Assembly: GCA_004431415.1 (NCBI GenBank)
Contig: QPMI01000422.1
Coordinates: 1-36,663 of the forward strand
DNA: 36,663 bases
Source of the DNA: Cyanophora paradoxa
Taxonomy: Eukaryota > Glaucocystophyceae > Cyanophorales > Cyanophoraceae
Reading direction: 5' to 3'
Position 1 is the first letter of the stretch. Each line of letters begins with the position of its first letter. A program made the position numbers and the translations under genes. Shown here in pieces: positions 29,901 through 36,663 of the stretch. The notes below the pieces were generated by a model. That model was not told where the DNA came from, did no database searches, and saw only the letters and a list, made by a program, of their open reading frames with translations.

Positions 29901-31438
29901 CGAATACATTACAGCCAATAACACCATGTTGTGGGATCGGTCAATTACCAACGAATGCGCCACTTTATTTGGAACAATGGTTTTTCCACATTCGCAAATA
30001 TATACGATAAACGTTATTATGTCGGGAAATGCTTACGCAGAGCATATTATGCAATGGATGAAACAGTAATACAAAGATTGCAAAACTTGTTTCAGAACAG
30101 CGTGTCAATAAAGACCAGTATATACAAACAGGGAAATTCTCAAAATCTTTGACAATCACAGGTCCGGGTCATTGGGGATTTCACAGGTTGTCACATTCCC
30201 GAAAGCATTTGCGGAAGCCCAGAAGTGGTTCTCATCTGATACAGGATATAATGGTGTCATATGTATTGTATATGGTGTCACAAGTTCCACAACAACAACA
30301 TTTACTATTCATGCAACAATTTCGGCAGAACATGCATTCAATGAAAGCATGGACTTTTCACTATCAAATGAGTTATATAGCAACAGGGAAGATGGTAGCA
30401 TAATATTCTCACGTAATAATAATAATATTCTCACGTATATAAAGAACAATCAAAAGATGTCGACAGTATTCACGCCTGTCTTCTCCTGAGCGCCTCAGCT
30501 GTCCACAACGTGCAACACACTATATATGATCTAAGTGAGTCATTCCCTTCGACTGAGACAGCGAAAACGATTCTTTCAATGAGACCTCCATTCTCAGAGT
30601 CAAAGAACTCAGAGCTGACAAGGCTGGTGGAATCGTTAAAGCTACTGAACTGATCGTATCGAATCGACCCGCAATCTCTTCGGGGCTGGTCACCAAAGAA
30701 ATCTATATGAAGGTCAACAGGATTCCAAACGGCTTTAATCCGGCTGATAGGAATTCGGCGCTTTTCAGTTATTATGGTGGTGCCTGGATCGGATGGACTG
30801 AGTGTGAATGGGAGTGCAACAATTACTGGAAGCCTTTCAGCTTCGGGTGGATTCACTGGTTTACTCACAGCAAGTGGTGGATTAAACGATTCTATGATAC
30901 TGTGGGGCAACTGATAATTTTACGATAAAGAGAAACGGGGCAAACTGTTGCTTCTACATATTCAACAGGTGTGTCTCCAAATGATTCGTATGGTTTAACA
31001 ATAAATGGGAGTAAATGCTATCTTGCTCTTCCAAACCACCCCCGTTTCTGTGTTGCACTAACAGCTCCAATCGCTACAAACGGAACCATTGGTAACTGGA
31101 ATTATACATTTCTAAATCATGGAAACCATCTAGCAACATCAACAGGCATCTTCACAGCACCTGTTTCAGGTCACTACAAGTTCATCTTCTCAGGAGTAAC
31201 AACAGCAAATAATGTTAATACACAGGTTATCCTGCGACAAAGTAACCTTACAACTCAACTTATTGCACATTCTCCTGGACTTGGATCACCACTGAGTAGA
31301 TCTATTGGGTTTAATTTTAGTGTTAATATGGGAGCGGGAGATACTGTGAGGTTAGATCTTTATGGTGGTGGATTGGATTCAGCAGGAACACCGGCGATGT
31401 ATACTGTGTGGTCTGGTGAATTAATTTCTGCAACATAG
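26957..31438 (+). pseudogene. Fibre-like protein with HxH repeats and C1q-like tip, heavily frameshifted
   Basis: It begins MTEPIVETTIKNAVLDNNFY at 26957 and is broken every few hundred bases. Recognisable pieces in order: HLWEHI(T)N...PPDPHTHDY modules near 27597, 27960 and 28860; shaft segments with KNYVDDTELAAILEDYVTD (28615-28690); a 224-bp-spaced duplicated block at 28727 and 28951; arrays of HTHTKSEITDF / HSHTKANITDFAHTHTKSE near 29110-29240 and 29785-29880; and an intact tip at 30971-31438 with NHLATSTGIFTAPVSGHYKF and a VRLDLYGGG...VWSGELI ending typical of C1q/TNF-like domains. HxH shaft repeats are known from phage fibres such as T4 gp37, where they bind iron. The role would be host attachment. 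If intact it would be about 1,490 residues. Confidence 0.6.
28727..29080 (+). repeat. Duplicated block inside the second fibre gene, offset 224 bp
   Basis: The segment starting AGGTGATGTGCATGCT at 28727 recurs at 28951, with close similarity for about 130 bp (CCTGTTGTCCACCTTGGTGC is shared exactly). The copies differ by substitutions and small indels, so the duplication is not brand new. Confidence 0.8.
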
Positions 31439-31493
31439 AATAAAAGAATGTCGAACATCTACCAAGTGTTCTAACTGACACTGGAAACTGGGA

Positions 31494-31709
31494 ATGGAAT
31501 ACTGTGCCTACTCTGTTCAGGATTGGATCGATAATATGGCTCATAATAGGGCGAGAATCGCGATTGATGAGATTGTGGACAAAGAAGTTAAATCGTGTAT
31601 TGCCGCTGGAATTCCGATTCCACTCACAAAGGAAGCGATTGTGGAGCAAGCATTTAATCGGGGGACTGTTCGAAAGGCAAGCGAAATTCCTGTAAGTGCT
31701 CCTATGTAA
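31494..31709 (+). CDS. Small protein downstream of the fibre gene, start uncertain
   Basis: The frame reads DWIDNMAHNRARIAIDEIVD then a helix-rich segment with IPLTKEAIVEQAF and ends at a TAA at 31707-31709. The ATG at 31494 gives 71 residues. A better start may be MSNIYQV at 31448 in another frame, which would need a single-base shift like those in the preceding gene. It resembles, in pattern only, the small proteins that follow tail-fibre genes in phages; I cannot name a family. It is the last gene before the right terminal repeat. Confidence 0.5.
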   Translation: MEYCAYSVQDWIDNMAHNRARIAIDEIVDKEVKSCIAAGIPIPLTKEAIVEQAFNRGTVRKASEIPVSAPM

Positions 31710-31798
31710 AGAATTCGAAGAATGAGAGAGGCGCAGCCGAGGCAGCTTGTCTGACGACTGGGTTTATTGTTATTTTTCATAGATCATGCATAAGAAAG

Positions 31799-32654
31799 GC
31801 ATGTATCTTGCATAGTGGGCGGGGCGCGAGTGGTTCCAGTGCATTAAATGGAACATTTCGATTGAAGTCGCGAGTTTGTGCAGGTGGGCATTTTCGGCAT
31901 GCTTGCTCATGCACATACTCGCTTTAAAAATATAAAATGAAATTCGGTTTAACTCTTACGAGTTTTGCTATAACACTCTCGGCATTGATAGTTGAGACCA
32001 TCCTTCGTTCTTTGTCTTTTATTAAACTCACTTGCAAGCTTCTCAATCTTGCAGTGCGAGCATATCTTCGATTGCACTTCGATTTTCGGACGCGTTTTTA
32101 ACACGAAATGATAAAGGTAATTGTGATAGTCTCGGTCGCAGACTTTGCATCTCCAATTTAAAGTAACATTCCCTGAGCTACGCTTTTGCAATGCATAACT
32201 CGATGCCGGTTTTACCTTATCGCAAACATTGCACCGCTTAGTCTCAGGTAGATTTACTTGATTGCTTGCCATTGTTACAGTATATTAACTGGAAGTCTTT
32301 AAGTGGGGATCACTTGTTTAATTGGTGGGCTCACCTTGATTTTTCAATTTGGGTAACTGAAAACAGTCCGGAAACGATCGGGAACATTTCGTAAAAATGA
32401 GGGTCTTACTGTCCTTACTGAGAGATCGGGGGAAAGTTAAAGGGCTTACTGGGAATGGTAAGGAATTAGAAAAATGAAGAATGAAAGGGTTTCGTGATTG
32501 GTTTCAGTAAGGAAGGGTTAGATGTTTGAAAAATACAATGTGGCTCAGTGCGAATTTGTGATTTTGTGACTGAGATTCGTGATGCTGAAAATGTGCTTAT
32601 TGAAAATGGTCGCGGGAAGGTCGCGCAATTGGTGGGGGCTACCCCCATGCGAGC
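31799..32654 (-). repeat. Right terminal inverted repeat (856 bp)
   Basis: Inverted copy of 6937-7793 with one substitution (C at 32611 against the left copy) and three homopolymer length changes. The outer end at 32654 abuts the AGGCTC duplication. Confidence 0.95.
31949..32272 (-). CDS. Double zinc-ribbon protein, right terminal-repeat copy
   Basis: It encodes the same 107 residues as 7320-7643, with both CxxC...CxxC modules intact and reading inward from the right end. The identity of both copies fits the terminal repeats being copied from each other during replication. Function is unknown. Confidence 0.8.
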   Translation of the reverse strand: MASNQVNLPETKRCNVCDKVKPASSYALQKRSSGNVTLNWRCKVCDRDYHNYLYHFVLKTRPKIEVQSKICSHCKIEKLASEFNKRQRTKDGLNYQCRECYSKTRKS

Positions 32655-32660
32655 AGGCTC
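32655..32660. repeat. Target-site duplication, right copy (AGGCTC)
   Basis: Exact match to 6931-6936, directly outside the right terminal repeat. Reading on the minus strand it codes the Ser-Leu of LVSL in the interrupted LRR. Confidence 0.93.
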
Positions 32661-33924
32661 ACGAGCCGCCCGATCTCCGGCGGTAACGTCGTCAACTTGT
32701 TGTCGTTCGCGTAAAAACACTTCAAATTTACAAGCTGCCCGATCTCCGGCGGTAGCAATGTAAGCTGGCCATGGTTGTCACTGAGATTCAGCTCCCTCAG
32801 ATTCCCGAGCCGCCCGATCTCTGCAGGGAGCGTTCTCAACTCGTTTCGCTGCAACAAGAGCTTTTCCAGGTTCCCAAGCTGGCCGATCTCTGGCGGTAGA
32901 GCTGCAAGCTTGTTGTTGTCCGCACACAGCGTCCTCAGGTTCGCCAGCCGCCCGATCTCCGGAGGCAGCGCTGCGAGCCTGTTCTTGCTGATATTTAGGT
33001 TCTTCAGGCCCACCAGCTGCCCAATCTCTGGAGGCAATAGTACAAATGAACAGCCGGTCACAGAAAACTCCTCCAGGTTCACAAGTCGACCGATTTCCAG
33101 GGGAAGCGCTGTCAACGGATTGCCATCTGCATGCAGCTTCTTGAGGTGTAAGAACAGTCCAATCTCCTCTGGAGAGCCGGCAACCCACTGCAGGCCACGT
33201 TCAGCTCCTCCAGATTCGCCAGTCCTGCGAGCGCCGCCCAGGTTCCGGTGTTGCTCGTAATCATGGATGAAAAGTACTTGAGGTTCAGCACACGGAGCAT
33301 CTTGAGCTGCACAAACTCAGGCGGCAGCTGGGATCCGTAAAATTCCAGGTCGAGCAGCTGCAAATTCACAAGCTGTCTGATCTCCGCTGGCAGTGATGTC
33401 AGCCCGTTGTGTCCCAACGAGAGCTCCACCAGGTTCACGAGCTTCCCGATCTCCGGAGGCAGCGCCGTGAGCTCGTTCCTGCTGACGTCGAGCTTCTTCA
33501 GGTGCGTGAGCCGCCCGATCTCCCGTGCAGCGCCGCCAGCTTGTTGCTGCGCACGTACAACTCCTCCAGGTTTACGAGCTGCCCGATCTCCGGCGGGTAG
33601 CGATGTGAGCTCGTTGTCGCTGGCGAGAAGCCGCCTGAGGCCCGCGAGCCGCCCGATCTCCGGCGGCAACGCCGTCAGCCGATCAATGAATATATCGCCC
33701 TCCACATTCAGCTCCTCCAGGTTCGCCAGCTTCGCGAGCTCGGCCCAAGGGACGCTCGTGGCCGAGCAGCTCTTGAGGTCCAGCACGCGGATGTTCTCAG
33801 GGCCCGCCCGCTCGATCGCCGCCGCTGCAGCTGCGGCCGACTGCGCGTTTGCCGTCGTGAGGACCAGCTTCCCCTCGCCGGCAATCCATGTCCAGCCATC
33901 GATATCGACGTCCCCCGCATGCAT
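32655..33924 (-). pseudogene. 5' part of the LRR gene, cut by the provirus and frameshifted
   Basis: Likely start at the ATG at 33924 (MHAGDVDIDGWTWI), though an upstream splice acceptor is possible. A capping stretch (IERAGPENIRVLDLK) is followed by about a dozen 23-residue LRRs such as LTALPPEIGRLANLRTL. The frame is lost and regained: an extra G near 33597 and a missing base near 33527 offset one repeat, and another shift lies near 33180. The final LRR frame runs to the insertion point (EIGRLVSL) and then stops a few codons into the viral repeat (LLAWG, stop at 32639-32641). With the element removed it would continue into the LRR frame at 6930. The indels sit at G/C runs, so some may be sequence errors. 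With the 3' exons it would make an LRR-TIR protein. Confidence 0.75.
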
Positions 33925-33969
33925 TGATGTCCCGCCGGTCCCGGCCCTGCCTGCGACGCGCCCGCGCAC

Positions 33970-35370
33970 GCGGCGCGATCGTGATCAGTTCGGTCCCAAG
34001 GCCGGCGCCGCGGCCGTAAATAAAAGCGCGGACTTCCGAGTGCAAAGTTCCAGTGGGCTAGCTATAGATCGAGGCTAGGCGCCCCAATTGCAAGCTTAAG
34101 GCGCGCGCGCCTTAAGCTTATGCATATATGATCTATCATAGTATCATAGTATAGCTAGCTCTAGATCATAGTATAGCTAGCTCTAGATCGATCGCGACTA
34201 GTACTCGGCGAGCTCGATCGCGAGCCGCCGCGCCCCAACTGCAAGGCGCGCGCGCCTCATGATCAGGGCTTTAAGCTTATATGCGCATATCATCTATCAT
34301 AGTATAGCTAGCTCTAGATCATATATATAGATCTATAAATATGCATATAGCTGGATAGCCAGTACTAGTGATCGTGATCATATGCATATATATGCATGAT
34401 AGAAAGTGCGGGGAGTCGGGGACCCCCATTCGTATACGTATATATACGGATCCCGGACGTATATACGCGTATTATGCGGCGTATACGTATACGTATCGAA
34501 GTTCTATGGCCAGTTGCAATTGGCCGGGCTAGATAGATCGAGGCGCCGCGGCGCCTATAGCTGATGCATGTATAGATATAGAAAGATAGCCAGTGATCAT
34601 ATGCATAGATATAATTGTATAGCGTACACGTATACGTATATATACGTGTACCGTGGTACGTATATATACATGTATGCATGCCGCAGCGCACGCCGTGCAC
34701 GTGATCATGATGAGCCGCGAGCAGCGCGCACCTTCAGAATGCTTATGTATACGTATGTGATCAGTACAGCGACAGTACTAGCGCTGTTCCCAGTCGCGCC
34801 GCCGATCTGATAGCGATCCTCACGGTCCGATCCTCACGGATCGGTACGGTTGCTGCAGCTGCTAGCTCAGCCTAGCAGGCCCTAGCTGGCACTTCAAGGA
34901 ATCAAGGCTTGCTGCAGACCGTCCGGACTCAGTGACTGTGCCACGGTGCTCTAAGATCTAGGTAGAGCCTAGAGGCAGCAGGCTCTGAGAGCTCGAGGAT
35001 CGCGCCGATCGCGGGCCGATTCGCGCGCGATTGCCAAAAAAAAAAGTTGGCCGCCGCGGCCGGCCGCACAGACTTCGGCACAGTGGCGCCGGCGTACTAG
35101 TAGTACTAGTAGTCTAGTACTACGGTACCACACTAGTGCGGCACTGCGGCACGTACGCTTACCGGCCCGGGTAGACCGGCCCGGGCTAGCCGGCTTTACG
35201 CCTAGTCGCCGCCTACGCTAGTACGTTAGCCCGTGTATATGTAGGCTCGGTGTATAGCCGGCAAGTCGGCGGCAACTTGGCGGCAAGCTACTAGGCTAGC
35301 GGCCCATGGCCAGTAGCGGGTAGATTAATTATAAAAAACAATGAATTTGTTTTTGGTGAATTACCGGCGC
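33970..35370. other. Palindrome-rich intergenic spacer
   Basis: About 1.4 kb without a credible gene. It is crowded with short palindromes (GATC, CTAG, GCTAGC, TCTAGA, TATACGTATA, AGTACT) and contains a perfect 28-bp palindrome at 34092-34119 and a diverged second copy of that neighbourhood at about 34236-34330. Frames in this stretch are Tyr/Ile/Arg-rich translations of TATACG-type repeats and are not genes. Confidence 0.6.
34092..34119. repeat. Perfect 28-bp palindrome
   Basis: AAGCTTAAG, then (GC)5, then CTTAAGCTT. It could extrude as a cruciform. A partial copy with GGCGCGCGCGCC follows at about 34242-34253. Confidence 0.9.
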
Positions 35371-35373
35371 AAT

Positions 35374-35604
35374 TTACCGCGGCCGGTTTTTTTCAATGCG
35401 GGGAGGGCGCTCGGGGCGGGGCCGGGGGCGGGGCGGGGCCGGGGCCGGGGCCGGGGCGAGGCGGCGAGCCATGCGGGCGAAGCGGGACTCGCTGCGGGAG
35501 GCGGGGTCGGCGAGGAGGGCGCGGGGCGGGCCGGCCTCGACCACGCGGCCCCGCTTCAGCACCAGCACCCGGTCCGCGTCCGCGATCGTCCCCAGCGCTA
35601 GCCT
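35374..35604 (-). pseudogene. Isolated last exon of an ABC transporter
   Basis: On the minus strand the sequence reads RLGTIADADRVLVLKRGRVV followed by EAGPPRALLADPAS and FARMARR, the end of the nucleotide-binding domain of an ABCB/ABCC-type exporter: the switch-region His/Arg, the D-R-V-L-V-L strand and the G-x-V-x-E-x-G turn. The frame then runs into a Pro/Ala/Arg-rich tail and stops at 35374. No Walker A, signature or transmembrane exons are visible between here and the divergent gene at 36227, only 620 bp upstream, so this is either a remnant or the rest lies elsewhere. An acceptor-like AG precedes it near 35605. Confidence 0.6.
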
Positions 35605-36226
35605 GGCCCCGCCCCGGGCCCGGCGGCCCCGGCCCCGGCCCCGCCCGTCAGCCCAAGATATCGATCTAGATCTAGATCTAGAGGCCCCGCCCGGCAGCCG
35701 GGCGGGGCCCGGGGTTTAGAGCGAGGCCGAGGCGCGGGGCCGGGGCCCGCGGGCGGCCGCGGGCGCTGCGGGCACTGCAGGCATAGGTCCGGATCCAGCC
35801 ATGGCCAGGCAGGAAGGACTGCGCCGCTGTTTCCAGCTGCAGCGGCTCGGCACGGACCGGACCGTACGCGTCACTCAGAGCCGGGCCGGGGCGGGGGAGA
35901 TGTCACAGTGTACGTAGTTATAATTATAAGCGGAGGGGATCCGGAGTCCTAGCCCGCGTGCGGATCCGGAGGGGAGACTAAAATTAAAGGGATCCAGGAT
36001 CCGGAGGAGTTAAAATCCCAAATTTTAGAAGCGAGGATCAAAGGTGGAATATTATTTGATCGGCAGCCACGGGGATCCCCCCGCTGCCGGCCGGAGGGGA
36101 GGGGAGGAGGAAAATCCGGAAAAGGCATGCATGCGCATGCGCAGATCGATATCGATCAACTCGCGCCGCGTTCGACACACACGCGGCGTTCGCGATAATT
36201 CAAGCCGCAGCTGATCGATCGAGGCC
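35605..36226. other. GC-rich spacer with a strong hairpin
   Basis: There is no gene I can support. It holds an AGATCT/TCTAGA run (35662-35682) followed directly by a near-perfect inverted repeat at 35683-35709 (GGCCCCGCCCGG, 3-base loop, complementary arm). Further right are repeated GGATCCGGAG words and paired palindromes (GCATGCGCATGCGC, ATCGATATCGAT) just before the next gene. Confidence 0.5.
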
Positions 36227-36663
36227 ATGGACGCGGATCAAGGCAGCAGCCCCGAGTACGTCGTCGAGTACGCGGGCTCCGTCCAGGGCCCGCTCCGCCA
36301 CGAGCACTTCCAGCAGGCGGTCCTCATGCAGGCCTTCCACGCGTCAAACCCGAACGGAGTTTCGAGAAGGCGCCCAATTACGACGAAGTGGGCGAAGGAA
36401 ACGGCCCCCGTCGCGGAATCCCGCACAAGCGAATCGGACTTTCGCGGGTGCGACCTTCTCAATTATATATATCTGATTCTCTGCGCCGAATCGCCGAATT
36501 CGCGCAAGGGGCTGCGAAAATCCGGATCGGCGACGACCCTCACGTGGCCGCTACGTTTTCGACGTCTTCAACGGCGCGTACGACTTCAGCCAGCGGAGCC
36601 CAAAAGAGATTGATCCGGATGAGATTCCGGATGACGTGCGCCGCGGGCACGCGGACAAGGGGC
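36227..36663 (+). CDS. Unrecognised host gene, 5' part, frame interrupted, runs off window
   Basis: It starts ATG at 36227 with MDADQGSSPEYVVEYAGSVQ and FQQAVLMQAFH. Coding character then moves to another frame (VKPERSFEKAPNYDEVGEG, then LYISDSLRRIAEFAQGAAK) and again to a third from about 36550 (RYVFDVFNGAYDFSQRSPKE, then DDVRRGHADKG) to the window end. Two single-base shifts, near 36340 and near 36548, would make it continuous; no intron borders fit well. I do not recognise the family. The shifts match the kind of indels seen in the LRR and fibre genes. Confidence 0.5.

Larger units (their letters stand above)
6937..32654. mobile_element. Complete Maverick/Polinton-like provirus, 25,718 bp
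   Basis: The element is delimited by terminal inverted repeats of 857 bp (left) and 856 bp (right), flanked by an exact 6-bp duplication. It encodes the hallmark set of the class: family B DNA polymerase with the domain order of protein-primed viral enzymes, rve integrase, FtsK/HerA-type packaging ATPase, double-jelly-roll-type major capsid protein and accessory virion proteins. Its base composition is visibly lower in GC than the flanks. I see no Ulp1-like maturation protease. Extra modules are an AdoMet decarboxylase, a DUF5710-like protein, a patatin-discoidin protein and two fibre genes. The repeats differ by one substitution and three single-base homopolymer changes, which suggests recent insertion. 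Broken reading frames at 22.8 kb and from 23.5 to 31.5 kb mean it may no longer be able to form complete particles if those breaks are real. Confidence 0.93.

Noticed and set aside
34365-34810. Tyr/Ile/Arg-rich frames on both strands
   Set aside because: Translations of TATACG/ATATGC palindromic DNA with no protein-like features.

Overview
The window is nuclear DNA of a GC-rich unicellular eukaryote, most likely an alga, carrying a complete integrated Maverick/Polinton-like DNA virus. The flanks (1-6936 and 32655-36663) are very GC-rich. Their genes have short introns with almost pure poly-C tracts before the AG acceptor, and at least two introns join best if a GC-AG donor is used. Haptophyte or pelagophyte affinity is a guess from these traits; no rRNA or other marker gene is present.

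Left flank: a multi-exon gene on + (1-4428) encodes the middle and C-terminal parts of a DEPDC5/Iml1-type GATOR1 subunit. Convergent to it on - is an LRR gene that appears to continue into a C-terminal Toll/interleukin-1 receptor (TIR) domain (4776-6936); its 5' part lies on the far side of the virus (32655-33924). Right flank: a palindrome-rich spacer (33970-35370), a lone last exon of an ABC transporter on -, and the start of an unrecognised gene on + running off the window.

Provirus: 6937-32654 (25,718 bp), bounded by terminal inverted repeats of 857 and 856 bp and by a perfect 6-bp target-site duplication, AGGCTC. Removing the element plus one AGGCTC copy restores an in-frame leucine-rich repeat, so the host gene and the element are both precisely delimited. 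Each terminal repeat holds the same 107-aa double zinc-ribbon gene.

Genes inside, left to right: two tandem repeat arrays (one a strict higher-order repeat of a palindrome); a prokaryotic-type S-adenosylmethionine decarboxylase (+); a DUF5710-like protein (-); an rve integrase (-) with Asn at the third catalytic position; a 1,438-aa family B DNA polymerase fused to an SF1 helicase and an HNH-like zinc module (-); an AT-hook protein, two small unknown proteins and a coiled-coil protein; a FtsK/HerA-type packaging ATPase, a double-jelly-roll-type major capsid protein and a virion protein (-); a divergent paralogue of the latter (+); a patatin-like phospholipase with a discoidin-like C-terminus, broken by a frameshift (-); then two large fibre/adhesin genes (+), the first with a C-terminal membrane anchor and the second with HxH repeats and a C1q-like tip, both broken by many frameshifts.

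Replication (protein-primed-type polymerase, terminal repeats, helicase), integration (integrase, duplication), packaging and capsid functions are all represented. Several genes share an upstream motif, CCGGAGAAAATAATTT as read on +. Frameshifts occur in the fibre region, the patatin gene and host genes alike, so residual sequencing indels and true decay cannot be separated here.
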